Notes: generated from the sequence alone by a model not told the origin. Counted from the stretch's first letter, positions 35,964-45,803 are shown. The stretch: 50,179 bases of DNA from Chitinophaga pinensis (GCA_945870425.1 CAMBSD010000009.1:1-50179); one strand, 5' to 3'. Numbers and translations are program-made.

Positions 35964-37298
35964 TTAAATAGTGATTGTATCCTCATAAACTGCCCTCCAA
36001 CCTTGCCACTCCGCATCTTCAATCAATGAAGTATTGTGCCAAATAACAATAAAATCCCCATTCACCTTTTTTACAGCAGATTTCAACCTATGGATGCATT
36101 CAATTGCCTGTGGCACCTGTAGTTTAAGGTAATTTTTAAGAGTTACATCCATGGCACAAGAAGAGTGAAGAACTAGATCTGTTTCTTTGTTTTCAGACAA
36201 ATCAAACCAATTGAATGGTTTAGAAGTAGAGGCCCTAAATCCAATATGCGAAGCATAAGCCATGGTATAATCCTCCTTCACGCCTTGTTGAATGAGGGAG
36301 TGATAGGTAAAAGGCATTTGCATTTTCAAAAAATGCTGACGTGATTTAGTTGCTGCTTTGCCTATTATCAGTTTAAAGGTCTCAAATTCATTTTGTAGCA
36401 TTTTTTTATTAACCGTGGAAAGATATGATGGATGCAAACCACAGTCATATTTATTAGATAAGGACAAAAACAACGCCCTCAATTCTGATGAACTTGTGGG
36501 TATGTTCTTATCAAACCTGCTTTCTTTATTGGCAAGCAAAAAGAAGAAAATTGAACTTACTGATTTTGATCTATCTTTAATGTATTCGAAGGTATCATAA
36601 GGGTCAGAAACACGGCCATTTCTCACATTGATTTGAAAAGTGAGCTCTTTAAAATCAAAATACAAAACATTTCTAATAGCTTTTTTCAGAAATCGAAACA
36701 TTGCCAAACCCTTATAGCGATAAGCAAAATCAATATCAATGGTATTAATTACTTTGAACTTCCCAATAGGCCTCAATTCATCATCTTTTAACTGAGGATA
36801 TTGTTTTTTGATGATTTCACCCAATAGGTTAGCCCAAATATCCACCAATGGAATTTCTAAAAATTGATTTTGAAAAGCCAAGCTGTTTTCTGCCTTAAAC
36901 CTAAGGTGTTCATCCTTTTTGTGAGGTAAATATTCTTCATACCTACTTAACAAATAGAAGCTTGCAGCAAACAAATCAAAATGCAAAAATTGAGTGGCTT
37001 GCCTAAAATCGGGTATATTCTCATAGGGGTTTTTGAAAAATATTTTCCGCCATTTTTCATCCAATTCCACCTCAATTTCATGTCTGTGAATGCTTTCTTC
37101 ATGCAGCAAGGGGACTGAAGGAATATTAACACAGCCTTCAATAATTTTATTGCCATAATTTATTTTAAGAGAACTCGATTTTATGAAATAATCCTCCTTT
37201 TCGGTGATCTTAAATTCAATTCCTAGCCTACGCAAGAGCAACTCATCCAAAACATATTGGGTGCGTGTTGATATATATGGAATGAGAATGAGGAACAT
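35964..37298 (-). CDS. Polysaccharide deacetylase-family protein (DUF7033 type)
   Basis: 444 residues from the ATG at 37298. The N-terminal part (ILIPYISTRTQYVLDELLL, then beta-rich) matches the DUF7033-like domain found before NodB-type deacetylase folds in Bacteroidota. The later part has VINTIDIDFAYRYKG, CGLHPSYLST, SRQHFLKMQMPFTYHSL and MAYASHIGFRASTSKPFNWF, which fit a degenerate NodB/polysaccharide deacetylase barrel (TIDIDFA as the Asp motif, GLHPSY as the His motif). No signal peptide is seen. It sits head to head with a FkbM methyltransferase gene, 39 nt apart, and probably takes part in glycan modification. Confidence 0.75.
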   Translation of the reverse strand: MFLILIPYISTRTQYVLDELLLRRLGIEFKITEKEDYFIKSSSLKINYGNKIIEGCVNIPSVPLLHEESIHRHEIEVELDEKWRKIFFKNPYENIPDFRQATQFLHFDLFAASFYLLSRYEEYLPHKKDEHLRFKAENSLAFQNQFLEIPLVDIWANLLGEIIKKQYPQLKDDELRPIGKFKVINTIDIDFAYRYKGLAMFRFLKKAIRNVLYFDFKELTFQINVRNGRVSDPYDTFEYIKDRSKSVSSIFFFLLANKESRFDKNIPTSSSELRALFLSLSNKYDCGLHPSYLSTVNKKMLQNEFETFKLIIGKAATKSRQHFLKMQMPFTYHSLIQQGVKEDYTMAYASHIGFRASTSKPFNWFDLSENKETDLVLHSSCAMDVTLKNYLKLQVPQAIECIHRLKSAVKKVNGDFIVIWHNTSLIEDAEWQGWRAVYEDTITI

Positions 37299-37337
37299 AC
37301 AAAGTTTTTTGCTGATACTTTTTAGCAAAAATATTGT

Positions 37338-38177
37338 ATGCTTGCACCAAACAAAAATAAATTATCATCAGTGGTAGCATTAGTTCTATTTTTAAAAGAT
37401 TTCTTCCGAAAAATAATTGGAATTGATATTCATAAAACCAAAAAAGGGTACCAATATAATCCTTCAATAAATTACCTTTTCACTCAGTTGCGCAAAAAAG
37501 TAATTGAAAACACCAACACTGATTTGATTATTGATGGAGGTGCAAATGAAGGCCAATATGGGAGTGATTTAATCTCTGAAGGTATCAACCTAAATAATAG
37601 TAATATTTTGTCTTTTGAACCCTTAAGTAAGCCCTTCAAAAAGTTAGACTTAATAAGCAAAAATCATGCAGGTTGGAAGGTTTTTCAATTTGCACTTGGC
37701 GATAAATTAGAAAAAACTGAAATAAATATTTCAAACAATGATGTTAGCTCCTCAATTCTAGAAATGACCGAAGGACATACATTCTTTTCTCCTGACACCT
37801 TTAACACTGGAGAAAAAGAGATGGTAGAAGTCCGAACCTTAAACAGTTTTGAAGCAGAATTAGAGCCATATAAAAATATTTTCTTAAAAATTGATGTACA
37901 AGGTTTCGAAGAAAATGTGTTAACAGGAGCTAGCAACATTTTATCAAAAGTTGTTGCCATAGAAATTGAATTATCTCTGCAAGAAACCTACAAAGGACAA
38001 TGGCTAATCGAAGAAGCACTTACCTCGCTCAGACAAAGTGGCTTTTTGCTTTTAAGTTTCGAACCTGTAATGTGGATTGATAATGGAGCAATGGGACATG
38101 TTAATGCTCTTTTGGTAAAGAAAGAGTTGCTATCACAATTGAAACTTTCTTCTAGTGTTACCCCCTACAAGGCTTAA
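37338..38177 (+). CDS. FkbM-family methyltransferase
   Basis: 279 residues of a class I SAM-dependent methyltransferase. LIIDGGANEGQYG is the SAM-binding motif I, ILSFEPLSKPFKKL follows, and the FLKIDVQGFEENVLTGA motif is diagnostic for FkbM proteins, which O-methylate sugars or other small molecules. It is the first gene of a three-gene plus-strand run: its stop TAA overlaps the ATG of the next gene by 1 nt. Role in surface glycan synthesis is inferred from the neighbours. Confidence 0.9.
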   Translation: MLAPNKNKLSSVVALVLFLKDFFRKIIGIDIHKTKKGYQYNPSINYLFTQLRKKVIENTNTDLIIDGGANEGQYGSDLISEGINLNNSNILSFEPLSKPFKKLDLISKNHAGWKVFQFALGDKLEKTEINISNNDVSSSILEMTEGHTFFSPDTFNTGEKEMVEVRTLNSFEAELEPYKNIFLKIDVQGFEENVLTGASNILSKVVAIEIELSLQETYKGQWLIEEALTSLRQSGFLLLSFEPVMWIDNGAMGHVNALLVKKELLSQLKLSSSVTPYKA

Positions 38178-39271
38178 TGAGTTTATCAAAACAAATATTA
38201 ATTGTTGATATTGAACCCTTCAAAAGAGGTGGTCATTTTAAATATTGGTATCACTTATTTGCTGAAGTTTTACATCCAAAAGCTAGGATAACAGGGATAG
38301 TAAATGATAATATTGATGACCAAAGCAAATCCCATTTTTCAGAATTAATTAAACTTAATCAAGATCATAACATTGTAACACTAATTGACCGATGGCTTAA
38401 TCAACATCTCAATGAAGAAAAAATTATAATTTTAATGTGGGCTTATGATTATAAAAATCAATTGGAATCATTAGATAGGTTAATCAATAAACATAATGTA
38501 AAATTATTTAGCATAGCCGCCATCTCCCATTATTTGCGCAATTCAGTTCATAAAAATGCCTCAAAGGATGATGCTTATATTCTAGATTTTTTTGGCAAAA
38601 GGGAGGCAAAATGGAAAATATTAATTTGGGATCAATTCTTAAACATAAAACTACCAAAACAATCAAATTTATTGCTATTACCCGATGTTCCAAATATGAG
38701 TCATGAAAAGTTTGAATTTCCTGACTATTTAAATCAAAAAATTAAATCCTATAAATATGTAGTAGGATTTGTTGGAATGATGTTTGGATATAGAGGTTTA
38801 AGTATGATTTTAAATCAACATAATAAATCTAAAGAAACTTTGTTTTTATGTTGGGGTCCCTACAACAAAAACATGCTACCATTAATGCAAAGGGGGAAAA
38901 TGAATCGAGCCCTTAATGGTGAGATAGATAATATTGTTGCCATAAATGAGCATTTACCAGAAGGAAAGTTAACGTATATTCTAAGTAAACTCGACTTCTT
39001 GTTCATTGCATCAAATAGCTACCCTGTATCAAGCAGTATTTCCATAAGAGCAGCTGCAATGGGTAAAAAAATTATAACAGACAGAGCAAATGCAGCTATA
39101 AATGATATGATTGTTAGATATGATTGTGGTTATATTATTGACGACTTTTCTTCCTTATCTAATCTTGCCAATTTGTCGACATGTTTTAACAACACAAATA
39201 GTAATTTAACTGAATGGTACAGTAAGAATGCCTTAGAAAAAGTATTAAATAGTTACTTTGAATTAAAATGA
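38177..39271 (+). CDS. Glycosyltransferase-like protein, GT-B-type fold
   Basis: 364 residues, cytoplasmic. The N-terminal ILIVDIEPFKRGGHFKYWYH, with the Gly-Gly-His loop, and the C-terminal part with VVGFVGMMFGYRG, FLCWGPYN, LDFLFIASNSYPVSSSISIRAAAMGKKIITDR and GYIIDD look like a GT4-type GT-B glycosyltransferase. A clear E-x7-E motif is missing, so the family is only probable. It overlaps its upstream neighbour by 1 nt and its downstream neighbour by 4 nt, so the three proteins are coupled. Confidence 0.65.
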   Translation: MSLSKQILIVDIEPFKRGGHFKYWYHLFAEVLHPKARITGIVNDNIDDQSKSHFSELIKLNQDHNIVTLIDRWLNQHLNEEKIIILMWAYDYKNQLESLDRLINKHNVKLFSIAAISHYLRNSVHKNASKDDAYILDFFGKREAKWKILIWDQFLNIKLPKQSNLLLLPDVPNMSHEKFEFPDYLNQKIKSYKYVVGFVGMMFGYRGLSMILNQHNKSKETLFLCWGPYNKNMLPLMQRGKMNRALNGEIDNIVAINEHLPEGKLTYILSKLDFLFIASNSYPVSSSISIRAAAMGKKIITDRANAAINDMIVRYDCGYIIDDFSSLSNLANLSTCFNNTNSNLTEWYSKNALEKVLNSYFELK

Positions 39272-40152
39272 CAATCAAAATAGATAATAACCTTTGCCAT
39301 ATAGTTTGCCCGATTTGTGCAAGCGATTCAATAATAAACTCAGACAAATTATTTTACGAGGGCACTGTAAGATACTCTTCTGCTGAAATACAGCTTTTAA
39401 ACAAACCCGAATTATGGAAATGTAATGACTGCCATTCATTTTTTACGCAAAATGCAATACGAGAGGAAGATAGCATTTCATTATACACAAATAGTGAGGC
39501 TGGAAAAAGGTGGGATACCAAAAAATTTGAAGATGAAAAAACGCCATATTGCCTATCTGTTTATAAAAACTATTTAAGAGAAGGAATTGAGGTTTTGGAT
39601 ATTGGTTGTAACACTGGGGAATTTTTAGATTTTGCAAAGAATAATGGAGCATCAACATATGGATTCGAATATTCAATCGACAGTATTAAAATCTGCGAAT
39701 CAAAAGGTCATGTGATGCTTCAGAATTTAGATGAAAGAAATAAAAAATTCGATTTAATTACCGCTTTTGACTTGGTAGAACATTTATATAACCCATCTAC
39801 TTTTTTTGAACAAGTATCAAAATTGCTTAAACCTAATGGCAAATTAATCATTTTTACTGGTGATATTGAATGTTGGGCTTTCAAAAAATGTAAAGGAAAA
39901 TGGTGGTATCTCAACTATCCTGAACATGTTATGTTTATTTCTAAATACTTTTACGAAAATAAACTTAGCACGTTTAAACTTGAAAATACGTTTTATACAT
40001 TTAACAACAGGTATTTTAAAGGATTAAATTTCACAATGGCTGCCTTATATAATTATTCAAAAATGTTAGGTCTGAGAAAAGGACTTAAACCTTATGAGGG
40101 TCTACCATCACTATCACCAGATCATATAATAGCAGTTTTAGTGAAAAAGTAG
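39268..40152 (+). CDS. Class I SAM methyltransferase with N-terminal zinc-ribbon-like motif
   Basis: 294 residues. Two Cys pairs, CPICAS (near residue 15) and CNDCHS (near 55), suggest a zinc ribbon before the methyltransferase domain. The domain has SAM motif I (VLDIGCNTGEFLDFA), then YGFEYS, LITAFDLVEHLYNP and LLKPNGKLIIFTGD. This layout is common in methyltransferases of sugar or glycan biosynthesis clusters. It overlaps the glycosyltransferase-like gene by 4 nt (ATGA). Its stop is separated by 1 nt from the stop of the convergent flippase gene. Confidence 0.85.
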   Translation: MTIKIDNNLCHIVCPICASDSIINSDKLFYEGTVRYSSAEIQLLNKPELWKCNDCHSFFTQNAIREEDSISLYTNSEAGKRWDTKKFEDEKTPYCLSVYKNYLREGIEVLDIGCNTGEFLDFAKNNGASTYGFEYSIDSIKICESKGHVMLQNLDERNKKFDLITAFDLVEHLYNPSTFFEQVSKLLKPNGKLIIFTGDIECWAFKKCKGKWWYLNYPEHVMFISKYFYENKLSTFKLENTFYTFNNRYFKGLNFTMAALYNYSKMLGLRKGLKPYEGLPSLSPDHIIAVLVKK

Positions 40153-40153
40153 C

Positions 40154-41461
40154 TTATTTTGATTTTCTAATATATAAGACAACATTTTTAATATGCTTTG
40201 GATTAAGTGAAAGAATAAATAATTTCAGTAGTTCACCCTTATTATAAAATAAGCAAACTATAAATAAACTAAAATAATAGGTGACATTTATGGCCAATGC
40301 TGCTCCATTTATTTGATATTTTGGAATCAAATAAAAGCAAGCTGGAATGTAAACTACAAGGTTTACTATTTGAAGCATAGTAATTATTTTTTGTCTATTT
40401 TGCACAATCAGCCATCCGCCTAAAGCTGTTCCAAAAAAAGAAGGAATTATAGAAAATATATGAATTTTAAATACTCCTGGGGACAAATAATACTTATTCT
40501 TATACAAGAACCCTATTATCCAATCTCCGAAAAGCAAACCACCGATTATAATAATTATAGACAACCAAACCAATAATGAACTTAGTTGTATAAATCGCTC
40601 CTTTTGCAACTCTTTGTTATCATTTGTATTAATAATTCCTGGCATAACTGCAGCAACAATGGCAACGGGTATAAAGTAACTTGCCTCACTTATTCTAACT
40701 GCGGCTGCATATTGACCTACTAAATCCATATCATGCAAAAATCTTAGAATCAAAATTTCATTAGATTTCTGGTATAGCATTTGAATAAAAGCCGAAATAA
40801 TAATGGGCCATGAATAAAAAAGTAACTTCTTGGTTTCGTCAAAACTAAATGACCAATTACTTATAAAATAACCTTGCTGCTTAAAGAAATATAACTGCAA
40901 AATTGAGGTCAATACTGATTCAAAAACCACCATTGAGGCAAACCAAATTAATGGGGATTGGAAATATATTAACATCAACTTAACTATAGCAGACAAAAAC
41001 AAGGTAATTATTTGATTAATGGCAGAGTATTTACCCTTTACTTGAGATTGAAAATAAAAATCAATTACAGTAATTGACTGAAATACAATTGAGATACTGA
41101 TTAAGAATACAATCATCACCCTTTCTGGAGTGTCTCGAAGATAAGAATAAGATGTAGCTAAAAGAACCACTAGTATGGCACCAAAAAAACGAAGCCAAAA
41201 TGCCGTGCCTAAAATCTCATTTATTCTTTCTTTGCGTGTAATTAACTCACGAACAACTAGCCCATCCAAACCTAAGGTTGAAATAATGGTGAAAATGGCT
41301 ATAATGCTTAGCGCATATGAAATGGTTCCAAATTGAGCCGGACCGAGAAAGCGTGCGACTAATACACCAACCAGTATTCCAGAAATAATTCTTGAAACTT
41401 TTTCAAGTAATATCCAGAGGCTATTTTTAAAATAATTGTTCTTTGTTTGACTAGAATCCAA
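40154..41461 (-). CDS. Oligosaccharide flippase (Wzx/MOP family)
   Basis: 435 residues with about 12 hydrophobic segments, typical of the polysaccharide biosynthesis branch of the MOP superfamily. The N-terminal NSLWILLEKVSRIISGILVG, ARFLGPAQFGTISYALS and TLGLDGLVVRELI are strong family marks. Such proteins flip lipid-linked sugar chains across the inner membrane. It is convergent with the glycan-modifying genes at 37338-40152, supporting one surface-polysaccharide locus. Confidence 0.9.
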   Translation of the reverse strand: MDSSQTKNNYFKNSLWILLEKVSRIISGILVGVLVARFLGPAQFGTISYALSIIAIFTIISTLGLDGLVVRELITRKERINEILGTAFWLRFFGAILVVLLATSYSYLRDTPERVMIVFLISISIVFQSITVIDFYFQSQVKGKYSAINQIITLFLSAIVKLMLIYFQSPLIWFASMVVFESVLTSILQLYFFKQQGYFISNWSFSFDETKKLLFYSWPIIISAFIQMLYQKSNEILILRFLHDMDLVGQYAAAVRISEASYFIPVAIVAAVMPGIINTNDNKELQKERFIQLSSLLVWLSIIIIIGGLLFGDWIIGFLYKNKYYLSPGVFKIHIFSIIPSFFGTALGGWLIVQNRQKIITMLQIVNLVVYIPACFYLIPKYQINGAALAINVTYYFSLFIVCLFYNKGELLKLFILSLNPKHIKNVVLYIRKSK

Positions 41462-41633
41462 GATAATATGATTTACTGCAAATAAAAGATTATTAAACGT
41501 ACAACATTAATAATTATTATTCTTGTAGTAACAAATTATAAACTGCTTAAGACAACGATTTGTTTATAAAAGTGTATTTACATTAGTTGAATTATTTCTT
41601 TTTAGTTAATGTTGTAATATTTATTTATTAGTC

Positions 41634-42509
41634 ATGAAAAAAAGCATTTTAATATTATCAAGCATTTTAAGTTTTAGCTTGGCTCAAAGTCAAACCATTT
41701 CGTTTCCACAAGCTAGTCCTACGACTACAGTTTCTCAAAATTTTGCCACTTCAAAGATTGAATTAACTTATTCAAGACCAAGTGCAAAAGGCCGCAAAGT
41801 ATATGGAGATGTCGTTCCTTTTGGAAGTATTTGGAGAACAGGTGCCAATAGCGCCACCACCATTAGCTTTGGCGAAGATGTTAAAATCAACAATACTGAT
41901 ATTAAAGCAGGAAAATATGGTTTGCTAACGATTCCAGGTGCAAGCGAATGGACGATTATCTTAACAAAAGATTTAACAGTAACCAATGCACAAGCTTATA
42001 AACAGGAAAATGATGTATTGAGATTTATAGTAAAACCAGAAACATTACCCTACTTCACTGAAACATTTGAAATTGAAATTGCCAATGTTAAAACCAATCA
42101 AATTGATATTGAACTTATCTGGGAAAAAACTTCAGTTTCATTTTCTGTTAGTGCTGACTTAGACAGCAAACTAAGCAAGCAAATAGCCGATGTAATGGGG
42201 AAAGATAGCAGACCTTATTATCAATCGGCTAATTGGTATTATGAAAATGGAAAGGATTTAAAAACGGCCTATGAATGGGTGAATAAAGCCGTTGATGCCA
42301 ATCCAAATGCATTTTGGGTATTACACCTGAAAGCTAAAATTCAAAAATCTTTAAAAGATTATAACGCTGCAATAACTACAGCAAATATTTCATTAGAAAA
42401 AGCTAAAGCTGATGGTGACGAGGCCTATGTTAAAAATAACGAGAAACTAATAAACGACATAAAAGCCCTTCCAGATTATTCTGAAAAAGGCAATAAAAAG
42501 AAACAATAA
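41634..42509 (+). CDS. Exported DUF2911 protein
   Basis: 291 residues. A signal peptide (KKSILILSSILSFSLAQS, then Gln) leads to a DUF2911 domain: YSRPSAKGRKVYGDVVPFGSIWRTGANSAT and GKYGLLTIPGASEWTIILT are its hallmark strings. The C-terminal part (from about 200) is helical and resembles tetratricopeptide-like repeats (YYENGKDLKTAYEWVNKAV). Function unknown; likely periplasmic. A hairpin terminator follows at 42518-42545. Confidence 0.88.
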   Translation: MKKSILILSSILSFSLAQSQTISFPQASPTTTVSQNFATSKIELTYSRPSAKGRKVYGDVVPFGSIWRTGANSATTISFGEDVKINNTDIKAGKYGLLTIPGASEWTIILTKDLTVTNAQAYKQENDVLRFIVKPETLPYFTETFEIEIANVKTNQIDIELIWEKTSVSFSVSADLDSKLSKQIADVMGKDSRPYYQSANWYYENGKDLKTAYEWVNKAVDANPNAFWVLHLKAKIQKSLKDYNAAITTANISLEKAKADGDEAYVKNNEKLINDIKALPDYSEKGNKKKQ

Positions 42510-42517
42510 TATCACAC

Positions 42518-42545
42518 AAGGGGGATGATTAAAATTATCCCCTTT
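42518..42545 (+). terminator. Hairpin terminator after the DUF2911 gene
   Basis: aagggggatgat (42518-42529) pairs with attatccccttt (42534-42545) over 12 bp with two G-U pairs and a TAAA loop. Only a broken T-run (ttgttattta) follows, so strength is moderate. Confidence 0.65.
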
Positions 42546-42590
42546 GTTATTTATTCTATTTGGCATAATTTTGGTTAGAATTTGTATACC

Positions 42591-42971
42591 ATGAAAATCC
42601 TTAAAATTTTTCTTATCGCTTTTTTAATACCCTTCTTGTCGAAAGCTGACCAGTTTGATGATGTTATTGCATTCATGAAAGCAGCAAACTCATCAAGCAT
42701 CTCTAAAATGATGAATACCAATGTGGAATTAACCTTGGTAGAAAACGAAGGAATGTATAGCAGACAGCAAGCAGAGATGATGTTGAAGAACTTTTTTAAT
42801 CAAAATCCTCCCAAATCAGTGGTGGTGCAACACAGAGGCTCTGCTGCCCAAGGTGCTAAATATGCCATTGCGATTTACGAATCAAATGGAATAAAATATA
42901 GAGCTTATGTTTTTATGAAAGATTCTGGTACTGGTTTAATGATACACGAACTGCGATTCGAGAAGGAGTAG
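42591..42971 (+). CDS. Exported DUF4783 protein
   Basis: 126 residues from the ATG at 42591. A signal peptide (KILKIFLIAFLIPFLSKA) leads to a small alpha+beta domain with DDVIAFMKAANSSSISKMMN, EGMYSRQQAEMMLKNFF and YRAYVFMKDSGTGLMIHELRFEK, matching the DUF4783 family, a cystatin/NTF2-like fold. Function unknown. It lies 48 nt upstream of nadC, a linkage often seen in Bacteroidota. The upstream TTG at 42582 is a less likely start. Confidence 0.88.
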   Translation: MKILKIFLIAFLIPFLSKADQFDDVIAFMKAANSSSISKMMNTNVELTLVENEGMYSRQQAEMMLKNFFNQNPPKSVVVQHRGSAAQGAKYAIAIYESNGIKYRAYVFMKDSGTGLMIHELRFEKE

Positions 42972-43019
42972 GAACGCATTTTATAGCATCTCTTTCCAAA
43001 AAAACATTTATTTTGCTGC

Positions 43020-43880
43020 ATGTTTAAACAATTGCTAAGTAACCCTGATATTCTTGAATTAATTGATATTGCCATTAGAGAAGATATTGGAGATGGGGAT
43101 CATACCTCATTAGCTTGCATAGATAAGGAGATTATAAAAGAGGCCTATTGCATAGCCAAACAAGATGCTGTGATTGCTGGAATTGAATTAGCCTCATTCA
43201 TTTTTAACAAAATTGATGCTAAATTGATATTCAACCCTCATTTAACTGATGGAGATTCAATCAAATCTGGAGACATTATTTTTCATGTAAAAGGCAGTCC
43301 ACAGAGCATTCTTACTGCTGAAAGATTGGTATTAAATTTTATGCAACGTCTTAGTGGGATTGCTACACAAAGTAAAGAAATAAGTACGTTACTTGCTCCT
43401 TACCATACAAAGGTATTAGATACAAGAAAAACAACACCGGGTTTACGTTTACTAGAAAAGTATGCCGTAAAATTAGGTGGTTCTGAAAATCATAGAATCG
43501 GTTTGTATGATATGATCATGATTAAAGATAATCATATTGATTTTGCAGGAGGAATATCAGAGGCCATATCAAGAACAAAAGCTTATTTGACAAAAAACAA
43601 TCTTGACCTGAAAATAGAAATTGAAACCAGAAGCATTGATGAGGTGAAACAGGTTTTAGCCATAGGAGGCATTCACCGAATCATGTTGGATAATTTTGTC
43701 CCAGAAATGATAGCCGAAGCAGTGAAGCTTATTGATGGAAAATATGAAACTGAAGCATCTGGTGGTATTACCCGAGAAACCATCACCCAATTTGCACAAG
43801 CAGGCGTGGATTACATATCGGTAGGAGCACTTACACACTCTTCGAAAAGTATAGATTTAAGTTTGAGAGTTAGTATGTAA
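43020..43880 (+). CDS. nadC: Nicotinate-nucleotide pyrophosphorylase (carboxylating)
   Basis: 286 residues. NadC converts quinolinate and PRPP to nicotinate mononucleotide in de novo NAD synthesis. Seen: REDIGDGDHTS at the N-terminus, LTAERLVLNFMQRLSGIAT, the active-site VLDTRKTTPGLRLLEKYAVKLGG (split motif), HRIGLYDMIMIKDNHI, and ASGGITRETI near the end. Length is normal. It is convergent with dxs, with 3 nt between the stops. Confidence 0.96.
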   Translation: MFKQLLSNPDILELIDIAIREDIGDGDHTSLACIDKEIIKEAYCIAKQDAVIAGIELASFIFNKIDAKLIFNPHLTDGDSIKSGDIIFHVKGSPQSILTAERLVLNFMQRLSGIATQSKEISTLLAPYHTKVLDTRKTTPGLRLLEKYAVKLGGSENHRIGLYDMIMIKDNHIDFAGGISEAISRTKAYLTKNNLDLKIEIETRSIDEVKQVLAIGGIHRIMLDNFVPEMIAEAVKLIDGKYETEASGGITRETITQFAQAGVDYISVGALTHSSKSIDLSLRVSM

Positions 43881-43883
43881 AGC

Positions 43884-45803
43884 TTAGGCTAATACCTTTG
43901 CCATTAACATTGCCTTTACCATCTTGCTAATAGATTTGGCATCAAAACCACATTCAGCATACAGTTCAGATTGCTCACCATGCTCAACATAAGCGTCTGG
44001 CATACCTAACCTTTTTAATTCAGCGGTATAGTTATGTTCAGCCATAAACTCAAGTATAGCACTACCAAATCCACCCATTATTGTACCATCTTCTACGGTC
44101 AATATTTTCTTATATTTAGCGAAAATATCATGAAGCAAACGCTCATCAAGTGGTTTTACAAATCGCATATCATAGTGACCAACAAAAATGCCTTTTTCAT
44201 TCAGTATTTCAATAGCGGAAGCTGCTAAATTTCCGGCTGTTCCAAATGATAAAATGGCCAACTCCTCACCTTCTGTTAACACCCTACCTTTACCAATTTC
44301 AATTTCTGCAAATGGGGTTCTCCATTCAGGCATTTGTCCATTGCCTCTTGGGTAGCGAATAGAGAAAGGTCCCGCATTTTTATCTAACTGGGCGGTGTAC
44401 ATTAGGTTTCTCAATTCTTCTTCATTGATAGGGGCACTTACCACCATGTTAGGCACACAGCGCATAAATGGAATATCAATCATACCATGATGCGTAGCTC
44501 CATCAGCACCTGCCAAGCCTGCCCTATCCATACAGAAAACAACATGAAGTTTTTGTAGAGCTACATCATGCACCACTTGATCGTAGGCTCGTTGCATAAA
44601 ACTAGAATATATATTACAAAAAGGAACTAAGCCTTGTGTAGCCAATCCTGCAGAAAAAGTAACTGCGTGTTGTTCTGCTATACCCACATCAAATGAGCGT
44701 TTCGGCATAGCTTTCATCATAATATTCATGCTACTACCAGAAGGCATTGCAGGTGTAATTCCAACAATTTTCTCATTCTTCTCAGCCAATTCAACCAAGG
44801 TATGTCCAAATACATCTTGGTATTTTGGGGGTAGCGGTTTGGATGGAACAGATTTATAAATTTCTCCACTAACTTTATCAAACAAACCAGGAGCATGCCA
44901 TTTGGTTTGGTCTTTTTCGGCCGGGGCGTAACCCTTGCCTTTAACCGTTACAATATGCAACAATTTAGGTCCTGGAATTTTCTTTAAGTCATTAAAAATT
45001 TTTACCATGTGATTTACATCGTGTCCATCTACGGGGCCGAAATAACGGAACCGTAAACTCTCAAACATATTGCTATGTTTAAGCAAACCACCTTTCATGG
45101 TTGATTGTAATTTGGATATAATATCTTGTGAAACTTGACCTACTTTGTGAAGTTTGTCTAAGGCCTTCCAAACATCATCTTTAAATTTGTTGTAGGTTGG
45201 GGAAGTGGTTATATCCGTTAAATATTCTTTTAAAGCACCCACATTTGGGTCGATGCTCATACAATTATCGTTTAAGACAACAATGATATTGCTGTCTTCA
45301 ACACCTGCATGATTTAGCCCTTCGAAAGCCAAACCAGCCGTCATAGCACCATCACCAATAATGGCAACGTGTTGCCTATCCAATTCACCTTTAATTCTTG
45401 ATGCAACTGCCATGCCTAATGCAGCTGAGATGGAAGTAGACGAATGACCTACTCCAAATGTATCATATTCACTTTCGCTTCGTTTAGGAAAACCCGAAAG
45501 TCCTTTATAAACGCGGTTTGTATAAAACTGATCTCTCCTACCCGTTAATATTTTATGGCCATAAGCCTGATGTCCCACATCCCAAACCAATTGATCATAG
45601 GGTGTATTGAAGGCATAATGAAGCGCCACTGATAATTCAACCACACCAAGACTTGCGCCAAAATGACCACCATATACAGAAACCATGTCAATAATATATT
45701 GACGTAATTCTGCACTTACTTTTACTAAATCCTCCTCCTTAAATTTCTTTAGATCATCAGGAAATTGTATTTGACTTAGATAGGGACCTGCTTCGATTTT
45801 CAT
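43884..45803 (-). CDS. dxs: 1-deoxy-D-xylulose-5-phosphate synthase
   Basis: 639 residues. DXS condenses pyruvate and glyceraldehyde 3-phosphate with thiamine diphosphate, the first step of the MEP isoprenoid pathway. The ThDP motif is GDGAMTAGLAFEGLNHAG to VLNDNCMSIDPN; the transketolase domain has VGIAEQHAVTFSAGLA, FCMDRAGLAGADGATHHG and IRYPRGNG. VWDVGHQAYGHKILTGRRD and FGVGHSSTSISAALGMA are typical N-terminal motifs. Length is normal for the family. Confidence 0.97.
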   Translation of the reverse strand: MKIEAGPYLSQIQFPDDLKKFKEEDLVKVSAELRQYIIDMVSVYGGHFGASLGVVELSVALHYAFNTPYDQLVWDVGHQAYGHKILTGRRDQFYTNRVYKGLSGFPKRSESEYDTFGVGHSSTSISAALGMAVASRIKGELDRQHVAIIGDGAMTAGLAFEGLNHAGVEDSNIIVVLNDNCMSIDPNVGALKEYLTDITTSPTYNKFKDDVWKALDKLHKVGQVSQDIISKLQSTMKGGLLKHSNMFESLRFRYFGPVDGHDVNHMVKIFNDLKKIPGPKLLHIVTVKGKGYAPAEKDQTKWHAPGLFDKVSGEIYKSVPSKPLPPKYQDVFGHTLVELAEKNEKIVGITPAMPSGSSMNIMMKAMPKRSFDVGIAEQHAVTFSAGLATQGLVPFCNIYSSFMQRAYDQVVHDVALQKLHVVFCMDRAGLAGADGATHHGMIDIPFMRCVPNMVVSAPINEEELRNLMYTAQLDKNAGPFSIRYPRGNGQMPEWRTPFAEIEIGKGRVLTEGEELAILSFGTAGNLAASAIEILNEKGIFVGHYDMRFVKPLDERLLHDIFAKYKKILTVEDGTIMGGFGSAILEFMAEHNYTAELKRLGMPDAYVEHGEQSELYAECGFDAKSISKMVKAMLMAKVLA

